10,492 nucleotides of DNA from Spirochaetales bacterium (GTDB taxonomy: Bacteria; Spirochaetota; Spirochaetia; DSM-16054; Sediminispirochaetaceae): contig JAASTM010000034.1 of the NCBI GenBank assembly GCA_021767325.1, positions 1-10,492 of the forward strand, in the 5' to 3' direction. Both the position numbers and the translations under genes were made by a program. The notes under the pieces were generated by a model. The model was not told the DNA's origin. It searched no databases and saw nothing but the letters and a program-made list of their open reading frames with translations. Below are positions 1 through 6,700 of this stretch, piece after piece (the stretch's first letter is position 1; each line of letters starts with the position of its first letter).

Positions 1-2210
1 AAGTGTATCCGAGATTCAATCGTCACGCTCGGAACGATCTTCGGATCGCCGTCGGCGTCGTATTCGATATTCCCGTTTTCATCCTGACTGACCGCGGTGC
101 TGATAATTGCAGCGATATCCATAGTCGGAGCAATCGGATATACAATTTCGCCTTTCAGCTGGGTATAGGCATCGAAGAGGCTCAAATCGTCATCCACAAA
201 GGCCGGCACGAAATTGGTACGCGAGTACTCGATGCCGCCGTACACCTTCGTGAGTTTCGCTGCCTCCGGCAGCAGATACACCGCCAGGCTGAACTCGTCG
301 TTGAAGTTGCTCTTGTCCTCCAGATCGTCCAGCGATCTCCAGGGCCACATGTACCCCGCCTTCAGATCTACCAGATTGAAGAGCACCGTGTGGGCGGATC
401 CGTAAATGCCCATTACCGACTCATCGTAATCGGCAGAAAGGCTGCCCGTTTCCAGATCGTCCAGATACGTTTCGGTTTCCACCACCAGAGTTCCGCGGAT
501 GCGTTCATAGGTGGTGTTGAAGAAGGTCGGCCGGAAGACCCCGTTGTAATAGCGCCACTCCAGCTCGTAGTCGACGAAGAGCAGGTTACCGAAGATACCG
601 GAGGTCAGACCGTAATTACGGAAAGTGTCATCAAAATTGCTGCCATCAGAGTTGTACACAACGTCCCACTGCATTTCGCCGTTCCTCTGTGGAATCATGG
701 CGGCTACGTCGGCAAAGGGGATAATCGAAATAACATCGTTCTCGAAGATCGGCAATTCCAGGTCACCGCCGAAAGTAAAGAAACGCATCGAATCTACATC
801 GGCCAGCGGTTCTCCGGCCTCCTGAAAGTCAGGATCAGCCTGGTCCAGCGGATCAATATCAATTACCGAGGTCAGCCCCATGGCAAAGCGGCCGATCGGC
901 CGGAAGTAAATGCGGCCGCCGAAGATCTCCGGCCGGGCTACGTCGTTAATTGCCATTTCGAAACCGCCCTTTTTACGGTCGATACCCAGGTTCAGGCCGA
1001 CCCGCCTTACCGCCGGAAAATCGAGGTCGTTTGCAAAGTTTTCCATGATAGTGCCGTGCCCGAGGGTCATGTTGTGCAGATTCCCCAGTTTGAGGTAGAA
1101 AGGATCTCGCTGTTCGCCCCATTCGAGGTAGTGTATTTTCAACGCCAGGTCGATCAGCGCGTCATGGGCGGCTTCCGCCGGTTCGCTGCTCCAGTTGTAG
1201 TCGCTACCGAAAGACCACTCGTTGTTACCAAGTGGACGGTACCACTGGCTGTAGTCGAACAGATCGTTGTTATACACTATCGGCAGGTAGAGGCCGAGCC
1301 GCAGCTTCCCGATCTCGAACTCCGGCCGGATTACGGCCTTGGAGTAGGTGCGGCCCTGCATGGTAACGGTACCGACCTCGAAGCCGAGAATCTCACCCAG
1401 AGCCCGGGCCAGCGCGCTGTCTCCGCCGCCGCCCTCGCCGGATGCTTCGGCAGTTTCACCGCCGGCGGCAGTTACTTGGGCACCAGGAATTTCGGCCTCC
1501 TCGGACTGTTCAGGCTGTTCTCCTTCTTCCTCCGGTTCGTCAGTTTCCTCGGCCGCGGCTACCTGATGGCCGGGGACTTCTCCCGGGTCGAGTTGCTGGA
1601 ACTGAAGATTCTGCAACAGTTCCTGCAGCTGTTCCTGTGAGAGCCGGACCGCCTCGAAGGTATCGGCCAGTGCATTGGCAGTCATGCCCTGCGTGAGGGT
1701 TACAGCCGTCTGGGTGGATTTTTGTACGAACTCCACCACTCCCTGGGCTACGAAGGCGCGTTCCTCCTGTCCGGGTATCGCAATAACTCCGAAGTCGGTA
1801 CCACGCACACCGCAGACCGCCGATGGTGTACTGACCTGATAGCGGTTGCCGAGGCCGGCACTGGCGGCGATTGCCCGCAGCTTTCCGGCGGCCATGCTGA
1901 ACTTGTTGCTGGTGGTCTCGCTTCTCTGCAGTTCGTCAATAGTAAAAACCGTGTTCTCGGAAAGCTTGATTATCGATCCGTTCGGCTCGAGCTGCAGCTC
2001 TGCAATCGTAGAGTTGGTACGCACCGTATCGCCGGGCTGCAGTGCCATCCCGAAGTAGACCTGCACCGGCTCTCCGGCTGTATCGAGCACCTCGATCTGC
2101 GTGTCGTCTTCGTAATAGGCCAGGACCGCAGACGGCTCTGCACTTTGCGCAAACAGAAGTCCTGGTACACAGAGTGTGGTCAGTATTAATAAAAGTAGTA
2201 GTCTTTTCAT
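1..2210 (-). CDS. FecR-domain protein fused to an outer-membrane beta-barrel-like domain (3' end missing)
   Basis: Reading leftwards from ATG at 2210 gives 736 uninterrupted codons, and the frame is still open at position 1, so the gene is partial. Residues 1-21 form a signal peptide (MKR, a Leu-rich core, cleavage probable after LFA). Residues about 51-160 are a FecR domain, recognisable by LQPGDTVRT (57-65) and the hallmark TPSAVCGVRGTDF (128-140). Residues about 218-270 are an acidic, Pro/Gly-rich linker. From about 277 onward there are alternating hydrophobic and aromatic strands typical of an outer-membrane barrel, including DPFYLKLGN (369-377) and TLGHGTIMEN (382-391), which match the neighbouring 455-residue protein. 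The visible end reads IESRIH followed by a TT- codon (Phe or Leu), which could be close to a barrel's C-terminal strand. FecR domains are periplasmic modules, best known in sigma/anti-sigma signalling in enterics, but this protein has no inner-membrane anchor. I infer a periplasmic FecR module tethered to an outer-membrane barrel. The domain calls are firm; the function is unknown. Confidence 0.85.
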   Translation of the reverse strand, partial: MKRLLLLLILTTLCVPGLLFAQSAEPSAVLAYYEDDTQIEVLDTAGEPVQVYFGMALQPGDTVRTNSTIAELQLEPNGSIIKLSENTVFTIDELQRSETTSNKFSMAAGKLRAIAASAGLGNRYQVSTPSAVCGVRGTDFGVIAIPGQEERAFVAQGVVEFVQKSTQTAVTLTQGMTANALADTFEAVRLSQEQLQELLQNLQFQQLDPGEVPGHQVAAAEETDEPEEEGEQPEQSEEAEIPGAQVTAAGGETAEASGEGGGGDSALARALGEILGFEVGTVTMQGRTYSKAVIRPEFEIGKLRLGLYLPIVYNNDLFDYSQWYRPLGNNEWSFGSDYNWSSEPAEAAHDALIDLALKIHYLEWGEQRDPFYLKLGNLHNMTLGHGTIMENFANDLDFPAVRRVGLNLGIDRKKGGFEMAINDVARPEIFGGRIYFRPIGRFAMGLTSVIDIDPLDQADPDFQEAGEPLADVDSMRFFTFGGDLELPIFENDVISIIPFADVAAMIPQRNGEMQWDVVYNSDGSNFDDTFRNYGLTSGIFGNLLFVDYELEWRYYNGVFRPTFFNTTYERIRGTLVVETETYLDDLETGSLSADYDESVMGIYGSAHTVLFNLVDLKAGYMWPWRSLDDLEDKSNFNDEFSLAVYLLPEAAKLTKVYGGIEYSRTNFVPAFVDDDLSLFDAYTQLKGEIVYPIAPTMDIAAIISTAVSQDENGNIEYDADGDPKIVPSVTIESRIH

Positions 2211-2216
2211 GATTAA

Positions 2217-2224
2217 TCCTCCTT
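2217..2224 (-). promoter_or_regulatory. Shine-Dalgarno site of the FecR-barrel gene
   Basis: Read on the minus strand the site is AAGGAGGA, 6 nt before ATG at 2210. It lies inside the 19-bp gap after the stop of the upstream 455-codon gene. This fixes the start of the FecR-barrel gene and implies that the two genes are co-transcribed. Confidence 0.85.
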
Positions 2225-2229
2225 ACGCC

Positions 2230-3597
2230 CTACATCGTGATAGAGCTGGAAAGCTTGGCGGTAGTTTCCCACGAGCCGGTTTCGGGTACATACCTCAGAG
2301 TGTAGCCGAGGGTGATCACCGCCGGTCCGGTTTTATAGTTCAAATTGGCTAAGATTACCGCATCTTCGCGACTGAACAGTTCGCCTATATCACTGATGTA
2401 CTTTTTGTCGTAAGTTACGTCGAAAAAGATTCCCGGCAGCAGCCCTTCGGCCACGGTGAGCGTGGAGCGTAGATGGGGCAGGGTCGAAGGATTCGTGGTT
2501 TCGGGCTGAAATGCGGCGTCGACACTGGTTTGAAAGACGATAGCATCGCTCAGCAGGCTGAAGCCGAGCATCGCCTGCCAGCCGGCATAACCGGGCACGG
2601 TTTCTTGGCCGGAATAAATTTCATATTTCGCCTCACGATACAGGTCATAAGTTCCGTCAAAGTAGAACGGCACGAAATTGTCGCCCAGAAAGAGGGTGTT
2701 GAAGCCGTAGCTGAGAAACTTGAGTGCCTTTCCGCCGAAGCCGACCAGCTGACCCATATTGACTTCCGTTCCACCCGGCTGAAAGGCTGTATCTCCATAC
2801 AGCGCCAGATTGAACATCTCGCGGCTGAGAAGGGGCTGGATAAAGTCGAAGCTGTACATGCTGACAGTACTGGGGTTCGCCGTGCCGGTAAAATCGTAGT
2901 TAGCATCCGGCTGAGTATCGGCGGCCGCCGTCACGCCGAACTGAATATTTTTGACAACCGGCAGACCCGTATCTATGAGCGGTCTGGCATATACTCTGGA
3001 TCCGATCACATCGAATTGGGCCAGGTTGCCGACAAAGGTTTCGACCCCTACATACGGAAAGTTGAACAGCTGTCCGTCAACATCCAGGGCCAGTCCGACA
3101 ATCCGCTTTTCCGGCAGAAAAAGCGCATTGGAATAATTGGCCATAATAAATCCGGTTCCCAGGGTTGCATTCTCGATGGTACCTATCTTGCCGTAGAACG
3201 GATCCCCCTTCTGCCCGTAGCGAACGTAACGGAACAGCGGCAGATAAATATCAAAAAAGCTGTTGTCACTATCCGGTATCCAGTCTTCTTCTCTGAAGTC
3301 GAAGGTACTGTCCCCCGCATCATCTACAAAACGGTAGTGCAGGGTAACTCCTAATCCGATTCCCACTTTACCGAAGGTGAATTCAGGATTCAATCCTAAA
3401 CTCTGATAGGTGACTTGCTCGCCGCCCTCGTTGAATGTCTCGGCGCCGATTTCAATAGTCATGTTGAAGCCGCTCTCCGGAGACCCGTCAGTCTCTCCTG
3501 CGGATGTTTCCGTGTCCGCGGACTCCTGTGCGCCCAGCGGAGACAACAACAACACGAAGAGTAAAAGCAAAAAACTGCTGCGATTTAACCAGTTCAT
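2230..3597 (-). CDS. Secreted beta-barrel outer-membrane protein, paralogue of the barrel half of the FecR fusion
   Basis: The product is 455 residues. Residues 1-23 are a signal peptide (Leu/Val-rich core, cleavage probable after LGA, with no lipobox Cys). A short acidic Ser/Thr/Glu stretch (about 25-43) is followed by alternating polar and hydrophobic/aromatic strands with short Gly/Asp/Asn turns up to the C-terminus, as expected of an outer-membrane barrel. The motif GDPFYGKIG (131-139) and TLGTGFIMANY (145-155) line up with DPFYLKLGN and TLGHGTIMEN of the downstream gene. The following segments also match (KRIVGLALDVD against RRVGLNLGID), so the two share a domain. The last residue is Met, not the Phe/Tyr common at the end of barrels. 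ATG at 3597 is supported by AAAGGAG 6 nt upstream. The gene is first of a pair with the FecR fusion. I do not recognise a named family, and the role (porin, adhesin or partner of the FecR fusion) is unknown. Confidence 0.82.
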   Translation of the reverse strand: MNWLNRSSFLLLLFVLLLSPLGAQESADTETSAGETDGSPESGFNMTIEIGAETFNEGGEQVTYQSLGLNPEFTFGKVGIGLGVTLHYRFVDDAGDSTFDFREEDWIPDSDNSFFDIYLPLFRYVRYGQKGDPFYGKIGTIENATLGTGFIMANYSNALFLPEKRIVGLALDVDGQLFNFPYVGVETFVGNLAQFDVIGSRVYARPLIDTGLPVVKNIQFGVTAAADTQPDANYDFTGTANPSTVSMYSFDFIQPLLSREMFNLALYGDTAFQPGGTEVNMGQLVGFGGKALKFLSYGFNTLFLGDNFVPFYFDGTYDLYREAKYEIYSGQETVPGYAGWQAMLGFSLLSDAIVFQTSVDAAFQPETTNPSTLPHLRSTLTVAEGLLPGIFFDVTYDKKYISDIGELFSREDAVILANLNYKTGPAVITLGYTLRYVPETGSWETTAKLSSSITM

Positions 3598-3603
3598 TGA
3601 ACG

Positions 3604-3610
3604 CTCCTTT
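3604..3610 (-). promoter_or_regulatory. Shine-Dalgarno site of the 455-residue barrel gene
   Basis: On the minus strand the site reads AAAGGAG, 6 nt before ATG at 3597. It supports that start codon and contrasts with the absence of such a site in front of the 1642-residue gene. Confidence 0.8.
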
Positions 3611-3615
3611 TTACT

Positions 3616-3658
3616 AGTTTCTTAATTACATCAATTAGTGCAAATATATTAAGAAACT
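3616..3658. repeat. 11-bp perfect inverted repeat in the leader of the barrel/FecR gene pair
   Basis: AGTTTCTTAAT at 3616-3626 is the exact reverse complement of ATTAAGAAACT at 3648-3658, with a 21-bp spacer. It sits in the AT-rich 125-bp gap, 5 bp upstream (on the minus strand) of the Shine-Dalgarno site of the 455-residue gene. It could be an operator for a dimeric regulator or a hairpin in the mRNA leader. It is not a typical terminator for the 1642-residue gene, because the stem has few GC pairs and no T-tract follows on the minus strand. Confidence 0.6.
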
Positions 3659-3680
3659 TTGTTTTAGCCCTCATTTAAAA

Positions 3681-3710
3681 AGTATATTACAAAAACAGCT
3701 AAAATTACAG
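3681..3710 (-). promoter_or_regulatory. Weak candidate promoter for the barrel/FecR gene pair
   Basis: On the minus strand TATACT (3686-3681) matches the -10 consensus at five of six bases. The hexamer 18 bp upstream, CTGTAA (3710-3705), is a poor -35. The gap from 3598 to 3722 is far richer in A+T than the coding regions, which is usual for promoter DNA. The pair could instead be read through from the 1642-residue gene, since no terminator is visible between them. Confidence 0.25.
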
Positions 3711-3722
3711 TATTAACCCAAA

Positions 3723-6700
3723 TTAATAGCTGAGAATCAGCTCCGTGCCGATCTCGACAGCTATGGTATGCTGCACACTGCTGGTAATGGTGCCGGCGCT
3801 TTCATTCCGCCGGTATCCCACACGGGCAAAGCCTCGCACACTGCCGTTTTCACCGAGAATCAGCAGGCTGGTATGGCCGGCTGTAAGCATGAGACTGCGT
3901 ACGTCCGTCGATTCCTCCTTCAGGCTGAACTCGATCTCCTCGGAGTGCTCGATCCGTTTTTCACCTTCAATCCGGATTCTTTCTTCAAACGGAACCTCTC
4001 CTTCGAAGCGGCGGCTATGTTTCCAGTACAGCCGGCTGTTCACGCTGCGTTCGCTCTCTCCTAAGGTCTGTTTCCAGGTGCTGTGCACACCCACTATGCT
4101 CTGTTGGTTGAGGTTTAGCTCTACGAACTGCCCGAATGTCAACGCGTGTATCTGCTCTTCGGCATTCAGAGTCCCGGTGTAGAGCAGTGAATGGCTTATT
4201 TCTTCGGTCCGATACCAGTCAAAGACGGAATAACGGCCGAGGCGTCCGAACAAATTGAGGGCGGTAGCCCGGTACAGACCGTTGAGGCTGTGAGCGTCGG
4301 TTACGCTGTCGAAATTCCGCTGCAGGCTACGCTCTACTCCGAAGGAGAAGCGGGCCGGGGCAAACAGGTCATAGAGCCGTGAGCCCGGATTGCGGTCAAT
4401 GCTGATTTCACTGGAGGGAGTGTAGGCGGCGCTCAGCTGATCCTCAGTTTTGTCCTCGAACTCCTGCAGCAGCTCCTGCGACCACAACTCGTAGTAGGGC
4501 ACAGCGGTCCAGATGAAAGGGGAGTCCAGCAGACGGCCGGGCAGGCTGCTCAGATCATCTACGAACCCGTTTTGCTCTCCGTACTCCGCCTCGAAAAAAC
4601 TGTCCCGGCGGTAGGAGTGGTTTAAACGCAGGCTGCGGGCCGGATTCTTCCCGATTCGCGAGGAGAGCCGCGCTGACCAGCTGCCCCCCGCCTTTAATGC
4701 AAAGGGGGATTGCTCTGCGGATGTGGCGGTACTGAGAGAATGGGTCATATCGGCGCTCAGGCGATCGCCTTTAAGCGAAATGCCGAGTGCGTGCTCGCTG
4801 TGGCGGAAGTGCTGACCGGATGTGCTGACCGGATAAAACAACTCGGTAAAGCGAGCGTAGCGGCTGCCGAATCCACCCTCATCTGCTTCGATCTCTGCAT
4901 TCCTTGAATGGAATCCTGACTCCACCGTAACCTGCAGATTGTCCCGCTCCCGCAGGGCTGCCGACAGGTCCCATTGACGGTCCATTACCTGGTTCTCCCA
5001 CAGCAGAGTGCTGTTGAAACCGATGGAACTCTGTTTTCGGCTGACAAGCCTCAATTCGGCCGCCCTCAGAATATCGATCGAACCGTAGCGATGCTGTTCA
5101 CTGTATTCATCGCTCAGTTTAATCCGGTTCCCTGCCAGCGGGAGTGCAAAACGATACCCCCCGGCCGGCAGATACTCCTCCTTATCCCACTGACCGTTGT
5201 AATGCAGATCGACGCTGCTGCTCAGCAGCTTGAAATCGAGGGAGTTAGTAAACGCCACCGCCGCCGCCGGCGCGGGGGTCAGCCCGCCCTGATATCCGGC
5301 CTGCCGCCCGTACACCGTCTGCCGGAAATTCAGCTGATGCAGCAGCGGCTGTTCCCCGATTCGGATGAGCGCCTCCGGATAGTGGTATTCCACCTCGCTT
5401 CTGCCGCCGGCACCGATCTCCAGCCGCGGGTCATGGAGATACACCTCGTCGATTTCGAGGGCCCCGTCCCCTCCGACCTCAGCCTCAACTCTGAACTCAT
5501 TCACCCCGGCGGCAGTGTCCTTCTGGCTTATGCCCTCGGAGGCCGTGACCAGCTGCGCCCCGCCGGCGACCGGGCTGCCGTCGACCAGTATGCGGTCCTC
5601 CGGATCGGAGGAATGCAGCTTCCAGGTGTACCGCCGCCAGTCGCTGTGGGCGGCCGGCGGGCTGAACTCGACCGCCAGCCCCTCGTTTTGCGGATTACTG
5701 AGGATCAGCCGCATTGTGGTCGGTTCGGCCGATTCGGTGCGCATAAAAAAGGAAAACGACTCATACTCATCCAGCTGAAAGGGGGTGTGGTAGCCGGTCA
5801 TTGACCAGTCATTCGTTGTCCAGGCTACGCGGGTGATCTTGGTGTTAAAAACCGAGTCTTCATTCAGCAGGTCCGCCTCGGATTGATCCATCAGCGATTC
5901 GTAGCTCGGACTGCCGGGGTCGAGGGCCCGGGTGAACACCTCGAAATCGGCAGCGTTCCCGGCAGCGCCGGTAAAGGGGGTGCCCTGCAGGTCGATGTCG
6001 GCGATCAGCAGCCGGCCTTCAGCCGTGGACGTCCCGGAGGCTTCGGCGACCACAAATTCGAGACCGGTGCTGGATTTGAGCTTCTCTCGGTCCGTATCGC
6101 TCAGAGGAATAGTGATGCGCTGCCATCCGGTACCTGCGGCCAGCGTAAAATCGCTTGTGCTGCTTTTGACCACCGGTGTCGGCAGTACGGCTGAAGCCCC
6201 ATTCAGCACCCTGTTGCCATCCAGGTCCTCGCTGTTTACCCGGCTTTCGCTGGGGGCCCAGGGCAGGGCCGGGGCCACCGGCAGCACAAAGCCCCCGTCA
6301 TTGAAAGCAAATCCGCCGTCCAGGGGCGAATCCTCCTCGTCGAGCTGCCCATCGGCATCCAGGTCCTCGTACAGGCGCCCCAGCAGTAGATGCAGGTTAA
6401 TATCGCCGGAGGGCGAGCTGGTGTCCCGCCCGATGTGCCTCACCAGCAGGGTTATCGCCCGTACATGCGACAGGTCGACCGCCCCATTGCCTTCGCTCAG
6501 CGGGATAGTTCCTCCTACCCACTCGCTGTTGTCCAGGGCGTACTCCATTACCATTGCGTTGCCCTCGGTTTCGCTGCCGGTGGCGGCGATGTAGGGGCCG
6601 GTGCGGTTGTCACCGCCGCTCTGGGAATAGGGGTACACCTGATCGGCCGGCGGCTCCCAGGAATACTTCTGCAGCTGATACCCGCCGGCAAAACTGTAGT

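Noticed and set aside
3..1640. Long plus-strand open frame of 545 codons
   Set aside because: It is antisense to the FecR-barrel gene, which has a signal peptide, FecR hallmark and strong Shine-Dalgarno site. The plus-strand product has no recognisable domain and no ribosome-binding site; it is a shadow of the GC-rich minus-strand gene.
2473..3354. Plus-strand open frame of 293 codons
   Set aside because: It lies wholly inside the 455-residue barrel gene on the other strand, and the product shows no domain, signal peptide or family likeness.
3660..3722. Possible terminator after the SprA-like gene
   Set aside because: The stretch is AT-rich and contains T-runs, but I found no GC-containing stem-loop followed by a T-tract on the minus strand.
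4974..5804. Plus-strand open frame of 276 codons, and several shorter ones across 3745-8658
   Set aside because: They are antisense to the continuous 1642-codon gene, with low-complexity Arg/Ser/Pro-rich products typical of reading a GC-rich gene backwards.
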